In this document: positions 1 to 7,128 of the stretch, one piece after another
Layout of the letters: the number at the start of each line of letters is the position of its first letter
Position numbering within the stretch: the first letter of the stretch is position 1
NCBI RefSeq assembly: GCF_003478035.1
Contig: NZ_QUEP01000006.1
Coordinates: 1-64,000 of the forward strand
Source: Clostridium sp. OF03-18AA
GTDB lineage: Bacteria; Bacillota; Clostridia; Lachnospirales; Lachnospiraceae
Direction of reading: 5' to 3'
Length of the DNA: 64,000 bases
The notes under the pieces: model-generated
What the model saw: only the letters and a program-made list of their open reading frames with translations
Databases searched by the model: none
Told to the model about the DNA's origin: nothing
Position numbers and translations under genes: made by a program

Positions 1-1173
1 AACAAAGAAATCAAGGATTGGGAGTTTGTCAGAGATGAAAATGGAAATATTGTGGTGGATGAATCCCATCCGGACTGGTGGCAGGATAAAAAGAACCCTG
101 ACCGTCATGGAATCCGAATCCCCGTACTTGATGAAAATGGAGTCCAGAAAGTCGGGACAAGGAACCGCAAACAGTGGAAACGTGTATTAACCGATGCTAC
201 CGGGTGGAACAATCCGAAAAATTGTGAGCTATGGCGGAGCGAATGGGCAAACGTCTGTAATGCACATTTGAAAACGGAAAATCACATTGACCATCGTTCT
301 TATGCAAGGCAGGGAAAATTAGAGATACCGACGATCCATGAGGGCGCAGATGCCAGAAAAATTGACGAGAAATTTCAAAACGGACAGACATCCTCTACTT
401 CATGGAAAGTAGAGGAAAACCAGATCATAAAAAGACAAAATGCACTGCTGGATAAAATACAGATTTCTTTTGGAAAAGTATCCAGTGCATTAACACAATG
501 GAAGGAGCGATTGCGTGACATTAGAAGAAAGCCGGGAAGTCATTCCCATGATGGAGACAATGATAAACCAGATCGAGGAACAGCAGAATCTTATGGCAGA
601 GATGGTACAGGAATTGCAGGAACGGGACAGGCAGCTCCTGTCTTTTCAGGAGCAGAACCAGAGTTTAAAAAGCTTAAACAGCGAATTATCCAGGCTGCTA
701 AATCTTTTGCCAGATACAGAAGAACTGCTCTCACAGATCGAGCAACAGAAAACCAGAATCGAACAGTTGGAAAACGAGAATCAGCAATGGCAGGAATTAA
801 CGCAGAAGCTGAACAACGAGAACAGCTTATTGCAGAAACAGAACAGCGAATTGCTGACCTTAAACAGCAGATAGAGAAAGCGAGGGAGATCGATGAGCGA
901 ATGCAGAAACTTAGAGAACGTCGGGCAGGTGGAAGAACTTCTGCTGATGACCGAACAGATGCAGGACGAACTGGATCAGAAAGACCAGACAATCCAGGAA
1001 CTAAACAGGCAGCTAAGCGAATCGCTGACCTTGAACGAGAAATTGAACAGCGAAAACAGAGCCGAGAATATCGAAGCATTGCGGACAAGATTAAGGCAAA
1101 CAGAGGAACGATTGACCAGCGAGACAGACAGCAGGAAAAGAGCCGACGCAGAAGCCGTGGCATGGAAATTTAA
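1..1173 (+). CDS. MobA/MobL-family relaxase, C-terminal part (5' end outside window)
   Basis: The frame is open from the first base, so this is the 3' part (390 codons) of a longer gene. Relaxases of this family nick the transfer origin of plasmids and conjugative elements. The catalytic N-terminal domain lies outside the window. What is visible is the end of the relaxase domain, with the family-typical WNN..N.ELWR..WA segment followed by HIDHRSYARQG at about residues 95-105. A long Q/E/R-rich coiled-coil tail follows (about residues 130-390). The tail is overlapped on the same strand, in the +2 frame, by a nested coiled-coil ORF and the start of the DUF6040-like gene. The gene marks the left flank as part of a mobilisable or conjugative element. 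It ends with TAA at 1171. Confidence 0.85.
   Translation, partial: NKEIKDWEFVRDENGNIVVDESHPDWWQDKKNPDRHGIRIPVLDENGVQKVGTRNRKQWKRVLTDATGWNNPKNCELWRSEWANVCNAHLKTENHIDHRSYARQGKLEIPTIHEGADARKIDEKFQNGQTSSTSWKVEENQIIKRQNALLDKIQISFGKVSSALTQWKERLRDIRRKPGSHSHDGDNDKPDRGTAESYGRDGTGIAGTGQAAPVFSGAEPEFKKLKQRIIQAAKSFARYRRTALTDRATENQNRTVGKRESAMAGINAEAEQREQLIAETEQRIADLKQQIEKAREIDERMQKLRERRAGGRTSADDRTDAGRTGSERPDNPGTKQAAKRIADLEREIEQRKQSREYRSIADKIKANRGTIDQRDRQQEKSRRRSRGMEI
515..874 (+). CDS. Nested coiled-coil ORF inside the relaxase tail
   Basis: This is a 119-codon frame beginning with GTG, lying wholly inside the relaxase gene but one frame over. It encodes an almost uninterrupted heptad-like protein rich in Q, E, N and L, with repeated blocks such as SELLTLNSR. 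It ends in TAG, 18 nt before the ATG of the DUF6040-like gene, and uses the same frame as that gene. It could be a separate small protein, the front half of an ancestral longer DUF6040-type protein cut by the TAG, or a shadow produced by the repetitive relaxase tail. I see no strong Shine-Dalgarno site ahead of the GTG. Confidence 0.35.
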   Translation: MTLEESREVIPMMETMINQIEEQQNLMAEMVQELQERDRQLLSFQEQNQSLKSLNSELSRLLNLLPDTEELLSQIEQQKTRIEQLENENQQWQELTQKLNNENSLLQKQNSELLTLNSR

Positions 1174-1861
1174 GTATGAAAAAGCAGAGCAGGAAAAACT
1201 TTATGCACAGACACACCAAAAGACGGTAGAGGTAGCTGTTGAGAAAAAAGTGCCTTATGAGAAATGTGAAAAATGTGACCGTACTGCTTACCGGAAAGCA
1301 AAAGAAAAATGCGATAGCCGTAAAAGCCAGTTAGAAAAGAAATATAAAAATATGACGATTGGTTATGAAAGTATCTTGTTTCTACTGGCATGGTACAGCA
1401 TAACAACAACACTGTTTACTGCGATTCTTTCGCCGGTTTTCCTTAACGACTGTATCGTCTTTTTCGGTGCGTTAGGAAAAGGAATGGGAAGTTTATTTCG
1501 GGAGTTTGTGACAGGTGCAGACTCTTTCGGACAGTTAAGCAGTGGAATACCTAACAGTATTCTTTCCGGGATTGTGTACTGGCTGATTGCCGGTACTGTC
1601 ATGGCAATTTTATTCGTAATAACCGGGTGGCTGATAATCGGGATTGGTTATCAGGTAGGAAAAATCTACCGGAAATATTGTTGGGATATCATCAGTATCG
1701 TGGTAGCGATAACGAGTACAGCTGTTGTAATTTACTTTGGAGAATGGATTAAAAACGCTAATCCGATAAATCTTATTGTATTGCTATTACTGTCGCATAT
1801 TATTTATATTGGAATCAGATGTTATGTGAAAGACTGGATGGAAGAACGAGGATATTATTAA
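893..1861 (+). CDS. DUF6040-type coiled-coil membrane protein of mobile elements
   Basis: This 322-residue protein starts inside the relaxase tail and overlaps it by 281 nt in a different frame. The first ~110 residues are coiled coil. A lysine-rich stretch with CEKC and a further Cys follows (about 120-140), then four hydrophobic segments at about 155-180, 215-248, 258-282 and 288-308. I recognise the layout as that of DUF6040 proteins found immediately downstream of MobA/MobL genes in Clostridia elements, but the function is unknown. The ATG at 893 follows a GGGAGATCG stretch that can serve as a ribosome site. A stem-loop lies directly after the stop. Confidence 0.7.
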   Translation: MSECRNLENVGQVEELLLMTEQMQDELDQKDQTIQELNRQLSESLTLNEKLNSENRAENIEALRTRLRQTEERLTSETDSRKRADAEAVAWKFKYEKAEQEKLYAQTHQKTVEVAVEKKVPYEKCEKCDRTAYRKAKEKCDSRKSQLEKKYKNMTIGYESILFLLAWYSITTTLFTAILSPVFLNDCIVFFGALGKGMGSLFREFVTGADSFGQLSSGIPNSILSGIVYWLIAGTVMAILFVITGWLIIGIGYQVGKIYRKYCWDIISIVVAITSTAVVIYFGEWIKNANPINLIVLLLLSHIIYIGIRCYVKDWMEERGYY

Positions 1862-1864
1862 AAG

Positions 1865-1896
1865 AGGACAGGGAAATTTCATAATCTTCCTGTCCT
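1865..1896 (+). terminator. Stem-loop after the DUF6040-like gene
   Basis: AGGACAGG (1865-1872) pairs with CCTGTCCT (1889-1896), and the stem can extend inward by AA/TT. There is little T-run afterwards, so it may act as a weak terminator or as a 3'-end stabiliser. Confidence 0.45.
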
Positions 1897-1947
1897 TAGT
1901 AAGGGACTATTGATTGTTTATATAAAGAAAAAGTATATAAATAAATC

Positions 1948-2001
1948 TTGACAATTAGTACGAACTCGGACTATAATACAAAAGTCCGGATTCGTACTAA
2001 T
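1948..2001 (+). promoter_or_regulatory. Promoter with MarR operator ahead of the MarR-MATE operon
   Basis: TTGACA (1948-1953) and TATAAT (1972-1977) are separated by 18 nt. An 18-bp inverted repeat brackets the -10: left arm 1954-1971 (ATTAGTACGAACTCGGAC) and right arm 1984-2001 (GTCCGGATTCGTACTAAT), matching at 16 of 18 positions. The arms fill the spacer and the transcription start. This is the arrangement expected for an autorepressing MarR protein that blocks RNA polymerase. Confidence 0.85.
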
Positions 2002-2016
2002 TTAAGGAGGAAAAAG

Positions 2017-2475
2017 ATGAGAAAAGATAATAATATGATAATACAGTTGCAACGATATTATGCTTTATGGGAAGAATGTACAGCAATGTATGAGGAATGG
2101 TCAAAGGATCAGGGACTGTCTTCAAATGGAGTTTTTGCTTTGTATTCATTTTATGAAAGTAATGGAAGATGCACGCAGAAAATGATAAGTGAAAAATGGA
2201 ATATACCTAAGCAAACGGTAAATACGATACTAAAAGATTTTCAGAAAAAAGGATACATCAATATGGTATCTGATGATTCAGACAAGAGAAATAAGCTGAT
2301 ATGCCTCACAGAATCAGGAATGGAATATACGAAAGATATCATAGAAAAACTGCACTCAAAAGAAATATATGTAATCGAAAAAATGGGATTAGAGAATATA
2401 GAAAGTCTTAATGATAATACAGAGCTGTTTATCAGACTTTTCAAGGAAGGAGATTGTAAGAAAAATGAATCATAA
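2017..2475 (+). CDS. MarR-family transcriptional regulator
   Basis: This is a 152-residue winged-helix regulator. The recognition region is near residues 50-75 (CTQKMISEKWNIPKQTVNTIL) and is followed by the wing with the family motif D-x-S-D-K-R (SDDSDKR). The ATG at 2017 was chosen because AAGGAGG lies 7 nt upstream; an in-frame upstream start at 1948 would fall in the promoter. The stop overlaps the next gene by 11 nt, so the two are translationally coupled. The near-perfect palindrome over the promoter suggests autorepression relieved by a small ligand, probably a substrate of the MATE pump. Confidence 0.9.
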   Translation: MRKDNNMIIQLQRYYALWEECTAMYEEWSKDQGLSSNGVFALYSFYESNGRCTQKMISEKWNIPKQTVNTILKDFQKKGYINMVSDDSDKRNKLICLTESGMEYTKDIIEKLHSKEIYVIEKMGLENIESLNDNTELFIRLFKEGDCKKNES

Positions 2476-3784
2476 ATCATTATTTTTTAAATATGTTATT
2501 CCATCTATTATAGCATTTGCATTATCAGGAATATATGCGATAGTGGATGGATATTTTGTAGGCAATACCATAGGAGATGCTGGACTTTCGGCTATTAATA
2601 TTGCATATCCGATTGATGCTTTGATTCAGGCTCTTGGAACAGGAATTGGTATGGGAGGAGCTGTTTATTACTCAATTAATGCAGCAGAAAAGAAAGGAAA
2701 ACGGGCAGAAGAATTTATTGCTACAAGCTGGTGGCTTCTTGTAATAGTAAGTGTTATCAGTACCATAATTATTTACTCCTTTTCGTCTAAAATTTTAGGA
2801 TTGCTTGGAGCAGATGGAATTATATTAACAAATGCGACAGATTATATCAAAATTATAGCACTTGGAGCAATATTGCAGATTCTTGGAACTGGAATGATGC
2901 CATTCATTAGAAATTATGGAAACTCTTTCTGGTCAATGTTTGCGATGGTTGGTGGATTCATAACCAATATTGTTCTGGATTTTATCTTTGTATGGATATA
3001 TGAAATGGGCATGAAAGGTGCAGCCACAGCTACAATAGCCGGACAGGGTGTGACTGCAGCAATTGCAATCATATACGCATTATATAATAAAAAGTTTTAT
3101 GTGTATGTATCCTTAAAAAATGTAAAAGAAATGTGTGGCGCTATATTCAGAGTAGGTCTTGCACCATTTGGGCTAGCATTGACTCCTAATATTTCATTGG
3201 TGTTTATAAACCGATTCTCCGCTTCTTATGGGGGAGAAAAAGCTATTGCAACTTATGCATGTGTATCCTATATTATCTGTATCATATATCTCATATTGCA
3301 GGGCGTAGGTGATGGAAGTCAACCTTTAATGAGCCGTTTTTATGGTGAGAAGGATCAAGAAAGCCTGAGAGGAGTTCAGAGAATGGCATACATTTTTGCA
3401 ATAATTCTTGCTGTTTGTGGTGGAATTATCATGTATGTAAACAGAGCAAATATTGGAGGGGTTTTCGGAGCTTCTTATGAAGTAAGTATTGAGATTTCTA
3501 AAATTGTACCTATATTTTTAGTGTCATTACCATTTGTTGCGATTACCAGAATAGCGACAGCTGGATTTTATGCTACTGAAAAAAGTGGATTGTCATACAT
3601 TCTTACATTCATTGAACCAGTATTGATGCTGATATTTATGCTTGTTTTACCACCTTTATTTGGTGGACAGATTATGATATGGTGGAGTATGGTATTGGCA
3701 CGTGTTTTTTCAGCGATTCTGGCATTCATACTAATAAAATATTGCGAAAAGGGAGATTTGCAATATGGAATACAGAAAATTTAA
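2465..3784 (+). CDS. MATE-family multidrug efflux transporter (MarR-linked)
   Basis: This 439-residue integral membrane protein has about twelve hydrophobic segments in two MatE halves. The first half begins VIPSIIAFALSGIYAIVDGYFVG, the usual N-terminal MATE signature, and the second half begins near residue 235. MATE proteins export cationic drugs and metabolites using Na+ or H+ gradients. The start at ATG 2465 follows AAGGAGA and overlaps the MarR stop. The AT-rich codon use matches the surrounding island and differs from the two other MATE genes in the window (18713 and 51597). Confidence 0.9.
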   Translation: MNHKSLFFKYVIPSIIAFALSGIYAIVDGYFVGNTIGDAGLSAINIAYPIDALIQALGTGIGMGGAVYYSINAAEKKGKRAEEFIATSWWLLVIVSVISTIIIYSFSSKILGLLGADGIILTNATDYIKIIALGAILQILGTGMMPFIRNYGNSFWSMFAMVGGFITNIVLDFIFVWIYEMGMKGAATATIAGQGVTAAIAIIYALYNKKFYVYVSLKNVKEMCGAIFRVGLAPFGLALTPNISLVFINRFSASYGGEKAIATYACVSYIICIIYLILQGVGDGSQPLMSRFYGEKDQESLRGVQRMAYIFAIILAVCGGIIMYVNRANIGGVFGASYEVSIEISKIVPIFLVSLPFVAITRIATAGFYATEKSGLSYILTFIEPVLMLIFMLVLPPLFGGQIMIWWSMVLARVFSAILAFILIKYCEKGDLQYGIQKI

Positions 3785-3831
3785 CAATCAGATAGTAGCA
3801 AGAATAATCTAGGTTTATCTATTGTATTTTT

Positions 3832-3866
3832 AAGGACAGCCTCATAGCAATAGGGCTGTCCTTTTA
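3832..3866 (+). terminator. Rho-independent terminator of the MarR-MATE operon
   Basis: AAGGACAGCC (3832-3841) pairs perfectly with GGCTGTCCTT (3854-3863) across a 12-nt loop and is followed by T residues. Confidence 0.85.
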
Positions 3867-3917
3867 AAATTATGAAGCTAATTTTTAATAAATTCTAGTA
3901 GATTTTGATTGGAATAA

Positions 3918-4154
3918 TCATAACTCTAATGAATCTTCAGCATCTACCCACATCTGTAAATTCCCATCAAGATATAACCTTGCATATTCTAATGGCTCAT
4001 CGATTGCAAGCGATGTCAAAGCACAATCAGATCCAGGTGTGGTTCTTAAATTTTTTTCTGCTTCCCAACAATCAATACGGAGTATATAGCCCGTATTAGT
4101 ATATACATCAATGCTGTTGCACTGTGGATTGTATTCTGCAAATATTGTTCTCAT
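3918..4154 (-). CDS. Small hypothetical protein, DUF6061-like
   Basis: This is a 78-residue protein beginning MRTIFAEYNPQCNSIDVYT. The start at 4154 is supported by AAGGAG on the minus strand 9 nt upstream; an upstream in-frame ATG at 4175 lacks a site. It has no membrane segment and is rich in acidic and aromatic residues, with a single W near the C-terminus (LQMWVDAEDSLEL). I recall similar small proteins (DUF6061) scattered in Clostridia accessory regions. No function is known. It stands alone, convergent with the MATE operon. Confidence 0.6.
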   Translation of the reverse strand: MRTIFAEYNPQCNSIDVYTNTGYILRIDCWEAEKNLRTTPGSDCALTSLAIDEPLEYARLYLDGNLQMWVDAEDSLEL

Positions 4155-4465
4155 CGTATCCCATCTCCTTATCATTTAATCAATCAGTAGTAGCAAAAAT
4201 TAAGAAGCATTTCAATCAGTTCACCATGTCACTTTTATTTTGTGTTATACTGTCTTATAGATTTTTCTTGCCCTTGTATTTGCCCTTATCAGAGTGCATA
4301 AACACTGATGGGACGATATAACACAAGGGAAATAATAAGGGAAAGCTCACCTGCGACAAATCCAGTGTTTTCAAGGGGTTGCGAAGAATTTAATAATAAA
4401 ATATAACAGTTATTAAATTTCTTAAAACAGGTGAAATCTCAATCGGAATTTGATGAGGTGATAAT
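4155..4465. other. Gene-poor stretch with nested inverted repeats
   Basis: No convincing gene is seen. The stretch holds an inverted repeat TTGTGTTATA (4240-4249) / TATAACACAA (4317-4326) around several CCCTT-x-T direct repeats. It also holds an AT-rich hairpin, AAGAATTTAATAA (4384-4396) with TTATTAAATTTCTT (4410-4423). On the minus strand a short open frame ends SDKGKYKGKKNL at about 4255, possibly the tail of a decayed gene, which I cannot identify. Confidence 0.4.
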
Positions 4466-4774
4466 ATGAGCAAAAGTAAGAAGTTGACAAATAGGATTAT
4501 TGCTGTCCTATTGATTGTTTTGGGTCTTATATTGGGTGGCACATGGAATAGCGCGAAGTATTGCATTGGAGATAAAATTTTTATCGCCTTAGGTATATCT
4601 CCTTGGTCAAATGGTTCAAGTGGAACACATTATCCTGCTATTATTGGTAGTTTTGTTATTTTGGCTGGAATAAGTATCTTGAATTTAACTTTGCAAAAGA
4701 AAACTCGTCTGTGGATTTGGACTGCTGTTATTCTATGCTTTATTTTGTTTAATTTGTTTTTTACCTATATGTAG
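4466..4774 (+). CDS. Small three-helix membrane protein, unknown function
   Basis: This 102-residue protein has three hydrophobic segments at about residues 10-27, 54-74 and 82-101. The short polar loop between the first two contains WNSAKYCIGDKIFIALGISPWSNG. A GATGAGGTG ribosome site precedes the ATG. I do not recognise the family. It lies between the hairpin-rich stretch and the first copy of a 94-bp repeat, whose hairpin serves as its terminator. Confidence 0.6.
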   Translation: MSKSKKLTNRIIAVLLIVLGLILGGTWNSAKYCIGDKIFIALGISPWSNGSSGTHYPAIIGSFVILAGISILNLTLQKKTRLWIWTAVILCFILFNLFFTYM

Positions 4775-4789
4775 TAGATGATAACTTCA

Positions 4790-4883
4790 AGTTTACAGAA
4801 CTGAATCAAAAGAGCTCGAAGGAGCTCTTTTTCCTTTTTTATAATAGTATCATTATGGTATAATAGAGACATTAAAATCGGAA
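4790..4883 (+). repeat. 94-bp terminator-promoter cassette, copy 1
   Basis: This copy is identical to 5518-5611 except for one base (G at 4821, A in copy 2). It contains a rho-independent terminator (4808-4833: AAAAGAGCTC / GAGCTCTTTT) followed by a TATAAT box (4859-4864) that would start transcription of the peptidase E-like gene. The two copies sit exactly 728 bp apart. Confidence 0.95.
4808..4833 (+). terminator. Terminator within repeat copy 1
   Basis: A 10-bp perfect stem AAAAGAGCTC (4808-4817) / GAGCTCTTTT (4822-4831) with a 4-nt loop is followed by T-rich sequence. Confidence 0.85.
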
Positions 4884-4902
4884 TTTATAAAGGAGAATAT
4901 TG

Positions 4903-5505
4903 ATGAAACTATTTTTATGTTCGCATTTTTCAAGTGTAGGAAGTCTGATAAAGGAAGAAATTGAAAATAAGAAAGTCGCATTTATTCCAACAGCTTCGCT
5001 GCGTGAAGGCTACACCGGTTATGTCGGCTCGGCTCGAAAATTATTCAAAAAGTTGGGAGCAATCGTAACTGAAATTGATATTTCAACGGAGGCTTATTCA
5101 ACGATACAGTCTGTTTTTGAAGATGCAGATGTGATATATTTTACCGGCGGAAATTCTTTTTTTCTTATGGACCGGCTCCGTAAAACGGGAACGGATGAGC
5201 TATTGAAGAAGGAATTGGCAAAGGGAAAACTGATGATCGGTGAATCGGCGGGTGCGATTATATGCGCTCCAACTATCCAATATATTGAACAAATGGATGA
5301 AAAGCCGGAGGACTACTCACAAGAAGATGATGCAGGGCTTGATTTGATTGATTTCTATGTTCTTCCGCATTATCTTACAGCACCATTTAAGAAAGTTACT
5401 GAGAAAATAATGATTGAATTTTCGGATTTGAATCTATGCCCAATTCACAACCGTCAGGGAATTGTAATCGATGGTGAAGGTTCAAAGGTTATTTGCAAAG
5501 ACTAA
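4903..5505 (+). CDS. Peptidase E-like (S51) class I glutamine amidotransferase-fold protein
   Basis: This 200-residue protein resembles the S51 peptidase E family (dipeptidase E / cyanophycinase relatives). The nucleophile elbow is G-E-S-A-G-A at about residues 113-118, with the catalytic Ser. The earlier VIYFTGGNSFFL segment is the family's YFxGGN motif, and a late VLPHY-type His motif follows. The ATG at 4903 has AAGGAG 7 nt upstream; a TTG one codon earlier is unlikely. The gene is a single transcription unit framed by the two 94-bp cassettes, each giving a promoter on one side and a terminator on the other. Substrate unknown, presumably a small peptide. Confidence 0.85.
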   Translation: MKLFLCSHFSSVGSLIKEEIENKKVAFIPTASLREGYTGYVGSARKLFKKLGAIVTEIDISTEAYSTIQSVFEDADVIYFTGGNSFFLMDRLRKTGTDELLKKELAKGKLMIGESAGAIICAPTIQYIEQMDEKPEDYSQEDDAGLDLIDFYVLPHYLTAPFKKVTEKIMIEFSDLNLCPIHNRQGIVIDGEGSKVICKD

Positions 5506-5517
5506 TTTGAAAATTCC

Positions 5518-5611
5518 AGTTTACAGAACTGAATCAAAAGAGCTCGAAAGAGCTCTTTTTCCTTTTTTATAATAGTATCATTATGGTATAATAGAGACAT
5601 TAAAATCGGAA
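5518..5611 (+). repeat. 94-bp terminator-promoter cassette, copy 2
   Basis: This is the second copy of 4790-4883 with one base difference. Its hairpin (5536-5561) terminates the peptidase E-like gene, and its TATAAT (5587-5592) would drive the flavodoxin-type gene. Confidence 0.95.
5536..5561 (+). terminator. Terminator within repeat copy 2
   Basis: The AAAAGAGCTC / GAGCTCTTTT stem is the same as in copy 1, with a CGAAA-type loop context and a T-run. Confidence 0.85.
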
Positions 5612-5627
5612 GTTGGAGGATACACGC

Positions 5628-6152
5628 ATGAAAATTGTAATCATTAATGGAAGTGCCAGAAAAGGAAATACGCTGGCAGCAATCAATGCATTTATAAAAG
5701 GAGCGTCAGAAAAGAATAAAATTGAAATCATTGAACCCGACAAACTCAACATTGCACCATGCAAGGGATGTGGTGTCTGTCAATGCTCTAAGGGATGCGT
5801 CGATAAGGATGATACAAATTCTACCATTGATAAAATTGCTGCCGCAGATATGATTCTTTTTGCTACACCAGTTTATTGGTGGGGAATGTCAGCACAATTG
5901 AAACTTATCATTGATAAGTGCTACTGCCGTGGATTGCAGTTAAAAAACAAAAAAGTTGGCACAATTGTTGTAGGTGGTTCTCCCGTAGGCAGCATCCAGT
6001 ATGAGCTGATTGATAAGCAGTTTGACTGTATGGCAAAATATCTTTCATGGGATATGCTTTTCAAAAAATCATATTACGCAACAGCCAGAGATGAACTTGA
6101 AAAAAATAAGGATTCCATGAACGAACTTGAGTGGATTGGAAAAAATTTATAA
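5628..6152 (+). CDS. Flavodoxin-fold NAD(P)H-dependent FMN reductase / iron-sulfur flavoprotein-like
   Basis: This 174-residue protein has the flavodoxin-like start MKIVIINGSARKGNT (FMN phosphate-binding loop). A Cys cluster C-K-G-C-G-V-C-Q-C-S-K-G-C follows at about residues 46-58, as in iron-sulfur flavoproteins and related clostridial oxidoreductases. FATPVYWWGMSAQLK, at about residues 83-97, is the isoalloxazine-binding region. It probably reduces quinones or other acceptors using FMN. The ATG at 5628 follows GGAGGA. The stop codon is directly followed, in the same frame, by the tail of another gene (6153-6275), so the 3' end lies at a recombination scar, although the protein itself looks full length. 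Confidence 0.85.
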   Translation: MKIVIINGSARKGNTLAAINAFIKGASEKNKIEIIEPDKLNIAPCKGCGVCQCSKGCVDKDDTNSTIDKIAAADMILFATPVYWWGMSAQLKLIIDKCYCRGLQLKNKKVGTIVVGGSPVGSIQYELIDKQFDCMAKYLSWDMLFKKSYYATARDELEKNKDSMNELEWIGKNL

Positions 6153-6275
6153 AGCACACACCAAATTCCTGTAGATAAGGAGACGGGAGTTAATTACCTT
6201 TGTTGGAAGTCCGGATATGGAGCTGGTGTTACACCTCTCCTGGACGCTGAAGGAAAAGTTATAGTTACAAATTAA
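6153..6275 (+). pseudogene. 3' remnant of a DUF6440-like small protein
   Basis: Immediately after the reductase stop, the same frame continues for 40 codons without a start: IPVDKETGVNYLCWKSGYGA followed by GVTPLLDAEGKVIVTN and a stop. The TGVNYL..SGY..G.TPLLD..GK pattern is what I recall for DUF6440 proteins. The body of the gene and its start are missing, so this is a truncated remnant joined to the upstream gene. Confidence 0.6.
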
Positions 6276-6355
6276 AATCCAGTTTGCCACTGCATTTGCA
6301 AATGCTGGACGGAGATAAGAGAATAACAAAGACTCAAGTGAGTAGGAGAAAATCA

Positions 6356-6766
6356 ATGAGAAAAGATATTTATAAATCCAAGAGAACAAAAAGAACAGAA
6401 ATCACTTCGTGGGCACTTATAGTGGTGGTGGTGTTGGCATTGCTGTCGCCTTTTATTTATCGCAAGGTTTTGGTACGGGATTCCGTAACAGAATACAAAG
6501 AACTGCTGGTCATAACGAAAGGTAAGGCTAAAAAAGTTGACAGGGGGTACAATTGGAAGAAAAGACATTACAGTGGTGCGAGCAAAACTACAACAATGTA
6601 CTATGTAAGAGTCAATGCTTCTGACCTGGATTGTGGTGAAGAAACTATGGATGTGGAAGTATCATCAAGTATTTATGATAATGTCGTGGAAGGTGAGTAC
6701 CATGAGTTTACAGTTGTTACGGACACACTGATCACGGGAAAGAAACGGGTGCGGATTTATTATTAA
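6356..6766 (+). CDS. Hypothetical membrane-anchored protein
   Basis: This 136-residue protein has a basic N-terminus (MRKDIYKSKRTKRTE), one hydrophobic anchor at about residues 18-36 (WALIVVVVLALLSPFIY) and a soluble C-terminal domain of roughly 95 residues predicted to be beta-rich (TTMYYVRVNASDLDCGEETMDVEV). Topology suggests a membrane-tethered outside domain. The ATG at 6356 has TAGGAG upstream; the longer in-frame start at 6284 lacks a site. The family is not recognised. It is AT-rich like its neighbours. Confidence 0.65.
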   Translation: MRKDIYKSKRTKRTEITSWALIVVVVLALLSPFIYRKVLVRDSVTEYKELLVITKGKAKKVDRGYNWKKRHYSGASKTTTMYYVRVNASDLDCGEETMDVEVSSSIYDNVVEGEYHEFTVVTDTLITGKKRVRIYY

Positions 6767-6857
6767 GTGCTTTTGAGATATTGATAAAATATGTGAAGAA
6801 AAATAAGCAGATAAATGGATTTAATATAAAAATTGAGATTTAAGGCGGCAAAAATAA

Positions 6858-7076
6858 ATGGATAAAGAAAAGAAGAGAAAACGCAATTTGGTGTTAAATG
6901 GAATAGCTATTCCCATTGGGAATATGGTATTTCAGACATATTTAGTTGGTGCCGGAGCATCATCCTTGCGTGAAGCCATCAAACTATTCTGGACCTTCCG
7001 TGTTCCATGGGGATGGACATACACTGCAAGAACAGTAGCTGATTTGAAAAAGGCATATGTCAAAAAGAGTTATTGA
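6858..7076 (+). CDS. Small hypothetical protein
   Basis: This 72-residue protein is basic at both ends (MDKEKKRKRN...LKKAYVKKSY), with a central stretch rich in G, A, F and W (GNMVFQTYLVGAGASSLREA). It has no clear membrane helix and no recognised family. An AAGGCGGC site precedes the ATG. The stop codon lies inside the terminator hairpin, so the 3' coding end and the terminator are superimposed. Confidence 0.5.
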   Translation: MDKEKKRKRNLVLNGIAIPIGNMVFQTYLVGAGASSLREAIKLFWTFRVPWGWTYTARTVADLKKAYVKKSY

Positions 7077-7092
7077 CATATGCCTTTTATAG
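7049..7092 (+). terminator. Terminator overlapping the 3' end of the small hypothetical gene
   Basis: A 14-bp perfect stem, AAAGGCATATGTCA (7049-7062) / TGACATATGCCTTT (7074-7087), is followed by T residues. The right arm begins with the TGA stop codon of the preceding gene. Confidence 0.85.
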
Positions 7093-7128
7093 AACTAATA
7101 TATAAGAAAAGCGAAAAAGGAGCAGTTT

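Noticed and set aside
591..1163. 190-codon minus-strand open frame across the relaxase tail
   Set aside because: It is rich in Ser, Arg and Cys, as expected for the antisense of a Q/E/R coiled coil, has no ribosome site and no domain.
2411..2464. Longer start for the MATE gene at 2411
   Set aside because: The upstream codons lie within the MarR coding region, and AAGGAGA is correctly placed for ATG 2465.
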